A stretch of DNA of 64,000 bases from Verrucomicrobiales bacterium (GCA_029213005.1 JARGPI010000023.1:50648-114647); one strand, 5' to 3'; shown: positions 41,273 through 50,554, numbered from the stretch's first letter. Numbers and translations are program-made. Notes: a model not told the origin generated them from the letters alone.

Positions 41273-42336
41273 GCCCAGGCTCTGCGTAAAAAGTTTAGAA
41301 AATTGGAATAACAAATTCCTTCGAGATCCTCGGAAGTGTATCCCCGCTTCCCGAGGATTTTTTTTAGCTTCGCGAAATCGGCAATCGTGTCGAAATCGGA
41401 AGGGCATTGATCAACTCCGAAGCCGCCGTCCAGATCGGACCCGATTCCGCAATGTCGGGACGTGCCGAGGAGTTGGGAAATGTGATCAATATGGTTGGCC
41501 AAAGTTTCGAGGGTAGCATCGTGATCTTCGTGTCGGCTCTCGCTGCGGTTCCAGTTCGGAACGGTCATCCAGACGTCGAAGGAAAGACCGATTACAGCAT
41601 TCCTTTCGGCGAGTATTTTGATTTGTTCGTCACTCAATTGACGGGGATTATCGACCAGAGTTCGCGAATTGTGGTGACTCGCCCAAACCGGTCCGGAATG
41701 AATATCGAGGGCGTCGCGGAAATTTCCGTCGCAGAGGTGAGTGACGTCGAGAATCACATTCAGCTCACTCATCTTCCGGATCAGGTCTTTTCCCTTGTCA
41801 GGGAGCGGTCCCGATTCGTTGTGCCCCAGAGCGTAGCGGCCCTTGCCGAAATGAGCGGGACCGAGGGCGCGTAATCCGTGGGCTAGGACCGCTTCTTCCA
41901 GATCGTCGAGGTGGCGCAGGGAGTCGGCGCCTTCCAGGCTGAGGATATATCCGATCGGGCCGTTTTCTGAACCGATGCTCCACTCACTCAAGTGTAAATC
42001 CAAAGTTTCCCGATTCCGGATTTGCCGAAGTTGGCCTTCCGCTTCCATCGCCCGGTACCAAGCCATCTGAGCGTGTGTCATGGCGCGGGCCTGCTCGGGT
42101 GAGCTCCACGAGACGATGGGGAGGGGTGGTTTCATACAGCCGCCGATGATGGTTGCGACGCAGATCCCGACTCCGCCTTTTCGCATTTCCGGAAAGGAAA
42201 CGGTGCTTCCGCCCCGCCCGCGGAGGTCTGTCATCCCAGCTTCACTCTGCCGGAGTTCGCTTATCGGGAGGCGAAGGTCCCGGTTATATTCGAGAGCGTT
42301 GAGGCTGAGATCGAGATGGGCATCGAAAAACAGCAT
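41269..42336 (-). CDS. Membrane dipeptidase-family hydrolase (peptidase M19)
   Basis: This 355-residue protein begins with LFFDAHLDLSLNAL, the metal-binding HxD start of M19. ILDVTHLCDGNFRDALD and the WASHHNSRTLVDNPRQLSD block near residue 215-235 (a zinc-ligand region) are also conserved. These zinc enzymes hydrolyse dipeptides, and some act on beta-lactams or D-amino acid peptides. No signal peptide is seen, so it is probably cytoplasmic. It is 6 bp downstream of a phosphatase gene. The convergent sodN ends 4 bp into it. Confidence 0.9.
   Translation of the reverse strand: MLFFDAHLDLSLNALEYNRDLRLPISELRQSEAGMTDLRGRGGSTVSFPEMRKGGVGICVATIIGGCMKPPLPIVSWSSPEQARAMTHAQMAWYRAMEAEGQLRQIRNRETLDLHLSEWSIGSENGPIGYILSLEGADSLRHLDDLEEAVLAHGLRALGPAHFGKGRYALGHNESGPLPDKGKDLIRKMSELNVILDVTHLCDGNFRDALDIHSGPVWASHHNSRTLVDNPRQLSDEQIKILAERNAVIGLSFDVWMTVPNWNRSESRHEDHDATLETLANHIDHISQLLGTSRHCGIGSDLDGGFGVDQCPSDFDTIADFAKLKKILGKRGYTSEDLEGICYSNFLNFLRRAWA
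41326..41365 (+). terminator. Terminator of sodN lying inside the convergent dipeptidase gene
   Basis: The hairpin ATCCTCGGAAG / CTTCCCGAGGAT (one bulge) with a 10-nt loop is followed by eight T. It sits 54 bp after the sodN stop, within the last codons of the convergent M19 dipeptidase gene, so the two genes share sequence at their ends. Confidence 0.8.
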
Positions 42337-42342
42337 GCGGAT

Positions 42343-42891
42343 TCAGTCGGAAAATAAGGTGCCGGACGGTTCCCATTTCCGGATAAAACCGCATTGCTGG
42401 TCCGTTTCCGGGCTGCTCGAATGGGCTGATTTGGCGCAGCCTTTCCATCTTTCCCCGAGCATTTTCAGTGCGTCGGCTCCGTCGCAGCGGTTGATTTCGG
42501 ACAGAACACAGCCCGCAACCGTCCCCGTCCTGCCTTTGCCGCCGTAGCAGTGAATGTAAACCATTCGGTCTTCATTTCTCGCTTGAGCGACCTGTTCCAG
42601 AATCGCCAACATTTCCTCTCTTGAATTCGGGATCGATCCGTCGGAAATGGGGAAACGGTAAAATTCCAGTTCACTGGGATCGATTCCGAGTTCGCCGGCA
42701 AATTGATAGGCCGTTTCCCGGTAGGATTTCAGTTCTCCCTCCCGGGTCAGGTCGATAAAGGTGCGAACTCCGGCCTGCAACAGAGCCTTTAAAGAGGAGT
42801 GATCTCCGTGATCATCCAGATCCCGTGGGTATTCGCCGCAGAGGATTTTGTCCGGCTCCAGCCAATAGCTGTTAGGGAAAGGTGACTTCAT
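42343..42891 (-). CDS. Tyrosine/dual-specificity protein phosphatase-like protein
   Basis: This 182-residue protein carries the P-loop VYIHCYGGKGRTGTVAGC at about residues 114-131 (HCx5R pattern with catalytic Cys and Arg) and a short WPD-loop-like region upstream (FYRFPISDGSIP, about 80-91). Small proteins of this type act on phosphotyrosine, phospholipids or other phosphates. The substrate is not known here. It starts 44 bp after the MFS transporter gene and runs almost directly into the M19 dipeptidase gene (6 bp), all on the minus strand. Confidence 0.88.
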   Translation of the reverse strand: MKSPFPNSYWLEPDKILCGEYPRDLDDHGDHSSLKALLQAGVRTFIDLTREGELKSYRETAYQFAGELGIDPSELEFYRFPISDGSIPNSREEMLAILEQVAQARNEDRMVYIHCYGGKGRTGTVAGCVLSEINRCDGADALKMLGERWKGCAKSAHSSSPETDQQCGFIRKWEPSGTLFSD

Positions 42892-42935
42892 TTCCTGACT
42901 CTAGCATATCGGTCAGGAAATGCGAAAGCTGCTCG

Positions 42936-44321
42936 CTAGGGATGGACGACTTCTTTTGGATCGATTTTGTCGCGGAAAAAGATCACAAACAGCATCAGGA
43001 TCACCCCGGCAAAGATAGCGGGCTTCATCCAGAGCGGTTGCCATTCCATGGCTGCGAGCTGCGAGTGGCGTGCCTCCTTTTTCTGGCTCTCGAGAGTTGC
43101 CAGCTGGGTCGTCAGTTGAGGCGCGTCGCCGGGTTGTGCTGCGATTTGCTCCTGAACTTCGCCGATCTGTTTGGTGAGTGCCTCCACTTTCTGGCCAAAT
43201 TCGATAGAAGCCTGCGGGGTGTGCTGCGCTTCAATTTTGCCGGCAGCCTGAGCACCGATAAACATTCCCAGTCCGAGTGTAAATAAGACCAGCATTCCCT
43301 GAGCCTGAGCCCGTAACTTTTTCGGAGCCACCTTATCGGTATAGATTTGGCCGGTCACAAAAAAGAAATCGTAACAGATTCCGTGAACAATCACGCCGAG
43401 GAGGATCATCCAGGCGGTTTCGGTAGGTGCGCCAAATGCGAAAAGCAGGTAGCGGGCCACCCACATCAACATACCGATCGCCAGCATCCATTTTACCCCG
43501 AGACGAACGAAGAAGAGTGGCATCACCAGCATGAAAAAGATCTCGGACATCTGACCGTAACTCATCGTCCGGCCAATCGGCATATCAGCAAGCTCCACGA
43601 CCCGGCTGGTGATTTGGTAGTAAAACGCCAGAGGGATACAGATCAAAATAGAGGCCAGCATGAATACCAGATAGGACGGCTGCTTAAGTAGAGAAAAGGC
43701 GTCCAGACCGAGGATTTGCCGGGCGGTTACTTTGCCTTCGGATTCCGGCGGGGTGTGAGGTAGGAAAAAGCTCACCAGCCCGAGAATCGCGGCCGATCCG
43801 GCTGTTAAGTAAAACATTTTAATTGTCGTATCCCAACTGAGCTGAGTCAGGGTGAGTCCTGCAGCAATCCAGCCGATCGTGCCGAGCACTCTCACGAGAG
43901 GGAACTGCTTCTCCGAATTCGTCAGGTTTCTCATCGCGATCGAGTTGGTTAACGCCAGTGTTGGGTAAAACGTCAACATATAGCCGAAGAACATCCAGTT
44001 GATCGAGGTGGGTGACGGGGCGTCGACCAGCATCAGTCGCGTGGCTCCGAACATAATCACCGCACCGAGCAGATGCATCACGGCAAGCACTCTCTGAGCG
44101 GGAAAGAAGCGGTCCGCAATCATCCCTACAAAAAACGGGGTGATCATTCCCGCAATGGGCCCCACTGAATAAGTCCAGCCAAAATCTCCCGCTCCGAAGC
44201 CGATCGATCCGAGGAAATTCGGAGCCGTGACATACCACGCGCCCCACACGAAATATTGAATGAACATCATGATGCTCAAAAGAGGCATCGTGTTACCGGA
44301 TTGTTTGGTGTCTTCTGGCAT
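42936..44321 (-). CDS. MFS transporter resembling nucleoside:H+ symporters
   Basis: This 461-residue protein has about twelve hydrophobic segments with FIQYFVWGAWYVTAPNFL at about 20-37, a start typical of the NHS-type permeases found in Planctomycetes and Verrucomicrobia. GMITPFFVGMIADRFFPAQR matches the MFS loop 2-3 motif. A charged helix between about 370 and 430 is unusual and may be a periplasmic or cytoplasmic insertion. It likely imports nucleosides or another small polar solute by proton symport. It heads a three-gene minus-strand set with the phosphatase and dipeptidase. Confidence 0.82.
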   Translation of the reverse strand: MPEDTKQSGNTMPLLSIMMFIQYFVWGAWYVTAPNFLGSIGFGAGDFGWTYSVGPIAGMITPFFVGMIADRFFPAQRVLAVMHLLGAVIMFGATRLMLVDAPSPTSINWMFFGYMLTFYPTLALTNSIAMRNLTNSEKQFPLVRVLGTIGWIAAGLTLTQLSWDTTIKMFYLTAGSAAILGLVSFFLPHTPPESEGKVTARQILGLDAFSLLKQPSYLVFMLASILICIPLAFYYQITSRVVELADMPIGRTMSYGQMSEIFFMLVMPLFFVRLGVKWMLAIGMLMWVARYLLFAFGAPTETAWMILLGVIVHGICYDFFFVTGQIYTDKVAPKKLRAQAQGMLVLFTLGLGMFIGAQAAGKIEAQHTPQASIEFGQKVEALTKQIGEVQEQIAAQPGDAPQLTTQLATLESQKKEARHSQLAAMEWQPLWMKPAIFAGVILMLFVIFFRDKIDPKEVVHP

Positions 44322-44488
44322 ATATCTCCTTAGTTCGGCTCACCTTGGCGAAAATCAAATCGGAACGCAACCCCGAATACAAGTGATAAAGTTCGCTAAA
44401 TCTTATTTTAAAGAATTAAAAATGAGAAAAAGTGATAATTTTGAGAAAAATCACTTGGCATTTGAGATAGATTCGACAGATTGACCCT

Positions 44489-44692
44489 GTGAACCAGTTC
44501 CAAGTCAGTCCGGTTAAAAGACTCATCAGTAGAATGTACTTCTACGCGACGATCCTCTTCGGTTCGTTTGTGATCGGGAATATGATTCCCTCCGCCAGCG
44601 ATCTGCAGGTGGAGCAGGATTTGAATTTAGGTGTCGCGAGGGCCTTCATCGGGGTTCCAATCAGTGAAGTCCCCAGTGAATTTCTGAAGTAA
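44489..44692 (+). CDS. Small possible membrane protein, function unknown
   Basis: This GTG-started 67-codon frame has one hydrophobic segment (about residues 17-33) and no motif that I recognise. A shorter form could start at the ATG at 44534. It lies between the MFS gene and the glycerate kinase gene, upstream of the paired palindrome. The only support is its length, hydrophobic pattern and position, so it may not be a real gene. Confidence 0.4.
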   Translation: MNQFQVSPVKRLISRMYFYATILFGSFVIGNMIPSASDLQVEQDLNLGVARAFIGVPISEVPSEFLK

Positions 44693-44698
44693 GTAGCG

Positions 44699-44737
44699 AT
44701 TGTACAGGGTACAGTCCCGGACTGTACAGGGTACAAT
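44699..44737. repeat. Paired 13-bp palindrome, copy 2 (candidate operator or hairpin)
   Basis: The same element as at 7196-7232: TGTACAGGGTACA starts at 44701 and 44723. Here the whole 39 bp forms a larger palindrome (ATTGTAC-AGG-GTACAGTC, CCG, then GACTGTAC-AGG-GTACAAT), broken only by the two AGG triplets. It ends 41 bp before the glycerate kinase start codon. As RNA it would form an 18-bp stem with a 3x3 internal loop. Confidence 0.85.
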
Positions 44738-44778
44738 TGAAGTTTTCGGAAAAGGAAATTGCCTCTATCCTTGCGCCT

Positions 44779-45867
44779 GTGAAAATACTGATCGCGAGCG
44801 ACAAATTCAAAGGCTCCATGACAGCGGGGGAAGCCTGCCGGGCTATTTCACGAGGTGTGGCCCGCGCCGGTGATGAAATCCGGATCGTTCCAGTTGCTGA
44901 TGGCGGCGACGGTATGGCGCGCGCCCTGACCGATGCCCAAAGCGGCGAGTGGATCGAAATGGAAGTTCAAGGCCCGCTCGGGGAACCGGTATTGGCGGGT
45001 TATGGGCTTCTCGACGACGGAGCCACTGCAGTGATCGAAATGGCTGAGGCATCCGGTCTGGCCATATTGGGATCGCAACCTCTGGATCCGTGGCGGGCAT
45101 CCACCTTCGGAACCGGGCAACTGATCTGCGACGCAATGGAACGTGGAGTAGGGAAAGTTCTGCTCGGGATCGGTGGGAGTGCCACTAATGACGGCGGGAC
45201 CGGGATGGCGAAAGCTCTGGGTTATCGGTTCTTCAACGGGGAGGGTGAGGAGTTGGAGGAGCTGCCGGAGCGGCTCGGGGAGCTTGCTCGAATTGAGGCT
45301 CCCGCCGGTATAGAGAGTTTCCCGGAGGTTGTCGTTGCCTGCGATGTGACGAATCCACTTCTTGGTCCGCAAGGGTGCACTGCGGTTTATGGTCCTCAAA
45401 AAGGGATTATACCAAGTGATAGTGACGCACAGGAATCGAGATTGAAGCAACTCGTTTCAGTCACTGATGGAGAGAGCTTTGCAGAAGAGCCCGGTTCCGG
45501 TGCTGCCGGTGGGCTCGGGTTTGGAGCAAAAGTCTTTCTAAAAGCCAAACTGGTGCCGGGGTTTGATCTGGTGGCGGACGTTTTGAATTTGCCGGAGGCC
45601 ATCGAATGGGCCGATCTGGTGATTACCGGGGAAGGGAAGATCGACGGGCAATCACTACAGGGAAAAGCACCTGCCGGAGTCGCGGCGCTGGCTCGAAACT
45701 ATAGAAAACGAGTCGTCGCATTTTGCGGCCTGCTCGGCGAGGGGGATTTCTCTACCTACTTCGATCAAATCTGGGAGATCGACCGGGGGGCGCTTTCCGT
45801 CGAGGAATCGATGCAGCAAGGCGATTCTCTATTGGAGAAAACCGCCCGGAAAGCTGAGCTTTGGTAA
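44779..45867 (+). CDS. glxK: Glycerate 2-kinase (GlxK/GarK family)
   Basis: The start is set at the GTG at 44779, because MKILIASDKFKGSMTAGEA is the classic N-terminus. A longer TTG frame adds 14 residues. The protein is 362 residues. IGGSATNDGGTGMAKALGYRF (about 135-155) and the C-terminal ITGEGKIDGQSLQGKAPAGVA (about 280-300) match the family's nucleotide- and substrate-binding loops. It phosphorylates D-glycerate for entry into lower glycolysis, often after glyoxylate or glucarate breakdown. The paired palindrome lies directly upstream. Confidence 0.94.
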   Translation: MKILIASDKFKGSMTAGEACRAISRGVARAGDEIRIVPVADGGDGMARALTDAQSGEWIEMEVQGPLGEPVLAGYGLLDDGATAVIEMAEASGLAILGSQPLDPWRASTFGTGQLICDAMERGVGKVLLGIGGSATNDGGTGMAKALGYRFFNGEGEELEELPERLGELARIEAPAGIESFPEVVVACDVTNPLLGPQGCTAVYGPQKGIIPSDSDAQESRLKQLVSVTDGESFAEEPGSGAAGGLGFGAKVFLKAKLVPGFDLVADVLNLPEAIEWADLVITGEGKIDGQSLQGKAPAGVAALARNYRKRVVAFCGLLGEGDFSTYFDQIWEIDRGALSVEESMQQGDSLLEKTARKAELW

Positions 45868-45878
45868 GTAAGTGGAAG

Positions 45879-48344
45879 CTAGGGCAGGTGAACGGGTTGA
45901 GCAACGATAGGTAGAGGATCCCGTGTCGGCGTTTTTTTCGGTCCGAAGATTTTTCGTCCCAGCTTCTGGAAAGGCTTGGTTTCAAGCACCTGCTCTTCGA
46001 TCATAGTATTGCGATGCTGTAGAGTCGGGGCTCCCGGCTCCGGAAATATCTGGGCGGCGGACTGGCCAACCTCAGACCTGACGTCCTCATCATAACTGCT
46101 CGTAACCGCTTCCTGATCACAATGAACCACAACGGGCTGGATGAAAATCATCAGTTCGGAGCGGGTCTTGAGTTTTTGCGATTGCTTGGCGGCGTGACCC
46201 AAAATCGGGATACGGCTCAGGACTGGTACACCGTTTTCGTCCTTAGTAATGGATTCGGAAATTAAGCCCCCGAGGATGATTGTGGAACGGTTCGCTACCG
46301 ACACCGTCGTGTTCAATTCCTGCTTTCCGATAATCGGAACATTGTTATTCCCGACTACCTGATTACCTATGACGCGGTCGTTGATCTGAACAATATCAAG
46401 AGTCACTTCATCATTGTCGTTAATGGTAGGAAGTACCTCCAGTTTGAGAACGACTTCTTTGAAATCAATCGAAGTTTGGACCGCGTTAATATTGTTGGTA
46501 TCGGTTAAACTTTGCACCGGAACCGGTACTTCCTGTCCACTTGTAATTTCCGCTCTTTTTCCATTCTGAGTATAGATAACCGGCCGCGAAAGAACCTTGA
46601 AACGATTGGTCGTTTCGAGGGCGGTGATCACTGAATCCAGTGAGGAATTGATATGACCGTAAAGGTTCAAACCTGCTGCGGGGCCGAAGGGGGTCGTCGT
46701 TATCATCGAGGCGAGGTCGGAAATGTTATTCCCTGTAACCACATCAGTTCGTCTCGCGAACAGGCCGCCCGCGACACCCTGCTGACCGGGGCCATTAAAA
46801 CGATGTATATAATCGACCCCGAACTGAACATCGTCTGATAGCGTCATTTCCCCGATGACTGTAGCGAGGTAAACCTGGATCGGTCGACGGTCGAGACGAT
46901 CAATCATATCCAGAACCACCTTTTGTGCTTCCTTACCACCTACGATAATCATGGTGTTCGACTGGCGGTCCGCGATGATCCTCGTTTTACCTACCAGCAC
47001 TGAGATCGGAGCCACTTCATCAATCGGGAAAGCGATCTGATCCTGACGTCCACCGACGACATCGGTATCGGTATTGGTAGTTCGGTTCTGGTTGTTCTGG
47101 GCTGTGTTATTGGTTCCGGTCAGAGTGGTCAGCTGCGACGAAGTGATCGGAGTGGGGCGCGAATCAATCTGGCGACCGCCCGGGAGTTGAGTCTCTCCCG
47201 TTCCGGTGTCCTGCAGAATATCCACAATCACCGGCAGGATGTCATTTGCCTTAACATATTGAAGCGGTCTTTCCACCGGGCTGGGTGGCTCAAGCGGTTG
47301 GTCAAATTCTCGGATCAGTTCCAGCACGTAAGCGGCATCGGAAGGGGAGGCGACTACCATGATTCGGTTGAGGCGGTCATCGGGGATCAACTGAGCGGCC
47401 GGCTGATCGGCGGTTCCGATTCCGGTGAGCTGATTTCCACCACTCTGTTGATTCCGTCCGTTTTGCTGCTGCTGGCGCTGATTGTTGTTATTTTGACCCT
47501 GATTTTGCGTCTGGCCTGAAATACCGGATTGAGCCTGTAGTTCCTGCTGGCGCTCCCGCTCCGCCATCCGAGCATCCATCGCGGCCTGAATGATTTGAGC
47601 GACAATGTTCGCCTCGGCATGTTCCAGAGGAACAAACTCAGTTAAAAGAGGGGCCTGATGGGTCGGTCGGTCGATAATCGAGCGCAACTGAATTAGGGAC
47701 CGGATGATAGGCGAGGTCTCGGTAATCAACAGTCCCTGCGGTGAGGAGACTGGTGTCATCTTACCGAAATCATTAAAGGAAATATGATTCTGGAAAATGG
47801 TGGCGGCATCAAAAGGGGAGATGTAATCCAGAGTCATAAAGAACCCTACCAGTGAGTCCCCGTCTGGAATCGCGGCAGGGTCAGTATAGATAACGGTGCC
47901 TTCACTGAATGAAGGGCTGGCTCCCCCGGAACGGTCACCGCCTCTTAAGATAGTTACCTTTTTGCTGTTCGGTTCACTGACCAGGACATAACCATTCACA
48001 AGTAGTGTGGCTTCAATCAAACGAATCGCTTCATCTTTGGGTACTTCTGATGGAGTTACGAGGCTGATATTGGGCCCTTCTCTTACCGAACTGTCTTTTA
48101 CGATCGGTTTACCGATGAGTTTTTCGTAGATCGCGAGAATGTCGTCAATCTGGTTGTCGGGAAATTGTAGGCTGACAGCCTGACCGGGGCCGTTTGCTCC
48201 TGGACGGGTGGCGCCTCCGAATCGAGGTGAGGGCGCCTGCAATTGCCCCTGAGTTTCCGTTATCGTTGAAAACAACAGAACGCTGGTGACGACTAAAAAA
48301 ACCGGAGTTTTCCGCGATAGGCAATGCTCTAAAAATCGGTTCAT
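45879..48344 (-). CDS. gspD: Type II secretion system secretin GspD
   Basis: The start is set at the ATG at 48344 (821 residues; signal peptide MNRFLEHCLSRKTPVFLVVT and so on). The N0/N1-N3 modules follow (FPDNQIDDILAIYEKLIG at about 55-72; ILPVIVDILQDTGTGET), then the Gln- and Asn-rich linker (about 250-300) and the C-terminal secretin domain with VANRSTIILGGLISES and GVPVLSRIPILGHA. GspD forms the outer-membrane channel for folded exoproteins. gspE, gspF and others are not adjacent, so it is an orphan like the pseudopilins at 12.3 and 21.8 kb. The convergent glxK ends 11 bp away. Confidence 0.95.
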   Translation of the reverse strand: MNRFLEHCLSRKTPVFLVVTSVLLFSTITETQGQLQAPSPRFGGATRPGANGPGQAVSLQFPDNQIDDILAIYEKLIGKPIVKDSSVREGPNISLVTPSEVPKDEAIRLIEATLLVNGYVLVSEPNSKKVTILRGGDRSGGASPSFSEGTVIYTDPAAIPDGDSLVGFFMTLDYISPFDAATIFQNHISFNDFGKMTPVSSPQGLLITETSPIIRSLIQLRSIIDRPTHQAPLLTEFVPLEHAEANIVAQIIQAAMDARMAERERQQELQAQSGISGQTQNQGQNNNNQRQQQQNGRNQQSGGNQLTGIGTADQPAAQLIPDDRLNRIMVVASPSDAAYVLELIREFDQPLEPPSPVERPLQYVKANDILPVIVDILQDTGTGETQLPGGRQIDSRPTPITSSQLTTLTGTNNTAQNNQNRTTNTDTDVVGGRQDQIAFPIDEVAPISVLVGKTRIIADRQSNTMIIVGGKEAQKVVLDMIDRLDRRPIQVYLATVIGEMTLSDDVQFGVDYIHRFNGPGQQGVAGGLFARRTDVVTGNNISDLASMITTTPFGPAAGLNLYGHINSSLDSVITALETTNRFKVLSRPVIYTQNGKRAEITSGQEVPVPVQSLTDTNNINAVQTSIDFKEVVLKLEVLPTINDNDEVTLDIVQINDRVIGNQVVGNNNVPIIGKQELNTTVSVANRSTIILGGLISESITKDENGVPVLSRIPILGHAAKQSQKLKTRSELMIFIQPVVVHCDQEAVTSSYDEDVRSEVGQSAAQIFPEPGAPTLQHRNTMIEEQVLETKPFQKLGRKIFGPKKTPTRDPLPIVAQPVHLP

Positions 48345-48380
48345 GTAATGGTTTGAGTCAAGATCTCGCAATACTAACAC

Positions 48381-48703
48381 CTATAAAGCACCAAAGTCGC
48401 AAATTTAGTAGACAAATTTCGTATAATTAAATTATTTAATAATCCTTAAATTTAAAATATGTTAACTATTAAGCACGCCGAACAAGTTGTAGAGAGTGAA
48501 TTGTCATCGGTTTTATACTCACTGAAAAACATCCACGAGTTCACTCTCATAAATTTTTTCGGAGCCATTTTGCTCCAAATTTGGATTGTGGATTCCAGCG
48601 TGTTGTAGGAGCCAATAAAAAAGGACAACTGAATCAGTTGTCCCCGGTAAGATTTAGGCGACGGGAGCGATGTTATTCCCGGCTGGTCTGGAAGCGACTC
48701 TAA
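48381..48703. other. Intergenic stretch of AT-rich sequence upstream of gspD
   Basis: About 320 bp without a supported gene. The first part (48410-48470) is very AT-rich and is a plausible gspD promoter region. An inverted repeat GAGAGTGAA / TTCACTCTC occurs at 48492-48500 and 48539-48547, and could be a regulator site. The end holds the terminator of the downstream lipoprotein gene. Confidence 0.5.
48616..48643 (-). terminator. Terminator of the glycine-zipper lipoprotein gene
   Basis: On the minus strand the stem GGACAACTGA / TCAGTTGTCC is followed by a T-run (A-run 48616-48622 on plus). It lies 60 bp beyond the stop of the lipoprotein gene at 48704. Confidence 0.75.
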
Positions 48704-48967
48704 TCAGTAATTACTGTTCGCGTACGGACTGGTCCGCTGGTTCTCCTGATCGCGTGCACTGCCCATCAGACCGCCAGCTGCGGCGCCTCCAGCCGCTCCG
48801 ATTGCTGCTCCCTCCAGGCCGCGCCCGGATTGGTGACCGACAATTCCACCCACTGCAGCACCAGCGACGCCACCCAGTGCGGCACCTTTTTTAGCGTTTG
48901 GGCCGGCCTGGCAGCCAATCAGTGTACTAAGGGCACAAAGTGCCATGACAGAAAATGTAATTTTCAT
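48704..48967 (-). CDS. Glycine-zipper lipoprotein
   Basis: This 87-residue protein has a lipoprotein signal with lipobox LIGC at about residues 17-20. The mature part has two glycine-zipper segments (AALGGVAGAAVGGIVG and GAAIGAAGGAAAGGLMG), as in osmotically inducible or outer-membrane-associated OsmB-like proteins. It ends in a Gln- and Asn-rich tail. Such proteins are usually anchored to the inner leaflet of the outer membrane and respond to stress. It stands alone. Confidence 0.9.
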   Translation of the reverse strand: MKITFSVMALCALSTLIGCQAGPNAKKGAALGGVAGAAVGGIVGHQSGRGLEGAAIGAAGGAAAGGLMGSARDQENQRTSPYANSNY

Positions 48968-49150
48968 AAACTAGCCCGAAACGTCGTTCCGGTAGCCCAA
49001 AAGTTCAAGTGAAGATGTAACTTGAAAACCATCAGATATTTGCTTAAGGCTCTTTAATATCTAACAAGTACTTAATATCATTCTTTCTGAAAGAGTGGGG
49101 TATTTTGACTGGGTGTGTTGGTTAGGGTTAACAGATGAACTGCGATCAAA

Positions 49151-50554
49151 TTGATTGATTTCCTACAGAAAAAGCTTCGGATCGTGGTGATCGTTTTCGT
49201 CACCAGCGGCTTGTTATCGGGATGTGTATTGCATACCGTTTGTGAGACTCCGGCGGTGGCTATTAGTGGCGATCAGTGTGATGACGGGGCGTTCGTCAAT
49301 GCTCCCGCTGTAGCGGAAGGGGAAAGTCACTGTGGTCCCTGGTGGAATACATTCTGTGACGAATCGCTCAACCGGGTGATGACGCTTTCGCTGGACCGGA
49401 ATCCGGATGTCAGGTCAATATCCAGGCGGATCGATCAAGTCGCAGCCCGTTTGATTCAGTCGGGTTCCACCCTGTATCCACAAATCGATGGTGTCAGTGA
49501 ATACAGTCGCCGATGGCAGGTTGACGGGGATGTCAGTGATGATGCCTCACTTGGACTACTTTTAAATTGGGAATTTGATATATGGGGCAGGATTCGATCA
49601 GGGCAATCCGCGCGGGCCAATGAGTATGACGCCGCCGTCGAGGATTGGTATGCAGCGAGACTATTCCTTACATCAGCCGTGGCGGAAGCCTGGTTTGGAC
49701 TGACGGAACAGCATCTACAGCTTGAACTGATTAACGAGCAAATCGAATTGAATGAGACGCTTCTCAGTCTTACCAAATTGAGGTTTGGTCAGGGACTTGG
49801 CGGGAGTGTCGACGTTCTCCAGCAACAACAGCAATTGGAAGCAACCGTTGCGCTGACTCCCGATATCGCGGCAAGTATAGAAGAGTTCGAGTTGGTACTC
49901 GATTCACTGACGGGAAGTGTCGCCGGTCAGCGCCCCCGTTTTAAGACCGGGCAGCGGTTTCCGCACTTGCCGGCCCATCCCAAAACCGGCGTGCCGTCGG
50001 ATTTATTGAAACTCCGGCCCGATCTCCGGGCTCAACAATCCCGAATCCGCGCGCTGGATCACGAAGTCGGGGAGGCGATTGCCGAATGTCTGCCCCGGAT
50101 TTCCATCGGGGGTTCTCTATTACTCGCGGGCACGCCCTCACTGGAAGCGCTCGTCGGAGATGCGGTAGCCAATGCGATCGGTCCTATATTTGATGCCGGG
50201 AACCGAAAAGCCGAAGTGGCCCGCCGCAAGTCGAGAGTTTGTGAGGAAGTTGACCTCTACACGGCCGCCTATCTGAATGCGATACGGGAAGTGGAAACGG
50301 CTCTTTCAAAAGAGCGGGAAATCTCCCGTCGGATTGCTCTACAGGAAAAGCAACTCGCTACGATTCGGAAACTGCTTCAGGAATCGAGAGTTCGCTACAG
50401 CCGGGGACTCAATGATTATCTACCGGTTCTCGATGCCTTGTCGAGATCTCAACAGCTGGAACGCAACTTGTTAACCGGGAAAAGAGAGCGACTCAGTGCG
50501 CGGATCGCCCTGCACCGGGCCATTGGAGGTCCTCTGCCTGAACCGGCGGGTTGA
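49151..50554 (+). CDS. Outer-membrane efflux lipoprotein, NodT/TolC family
   Basis: This 467-residue protein starts with a signal peptide and lipobox (LLSGC, about residues 20-25). A TTG start is used, as no ATG fits. The two long helical halves carry the TolC pattern (SVDVLQQQQQLEATVALTPDI, and NYRYSRGLNDYLPVL-like motifs near the end). It would form the outer-membrane channel of a tripartite pump. It heads an operon whose next gene overlaps its end and which then has the RND pump, so it works with them. Confidence 0.93.
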   Translation: MIDFLQKKLRIVVIVFVTSGLLSGCVLHTVCETPAVAISGDQCDDGAFVNAPAVAEGESHCGPWWNTFCDESLNRVMTLSLDRNPDVRSISRRIDQVAARLIQSGSTLYPQIDGVSEYSRRWQVDGDVSDDASLGLLLNWEFDIWGRIRSGQSARANEYDAAVEDWYAARLFLTSAVAEAWFGLTEQHLQLELINEQIELNETLLSLTKLRFGQGLGGSVDVLQQQQQLEATVALTPDIAASIEEFELVLDSLTGSVAGQRPRFKTGQRFPHLPAHPKTGVPSDLLKLRPDLRAQQSRIRALDHEVGEAIAECLPRISIGGSLLLAGTPSLEALVGDAVANAIGPIFDAGNRKAEVARRKSRVCEEVDLYTAAYLNAIREVETALSKEREISRRIALQEKQLATIRKLLQESRVRYSRGLNDYLPVLDALSRSQQLERNLLTGKRERLSARIALHRAIGGPLPEPAG

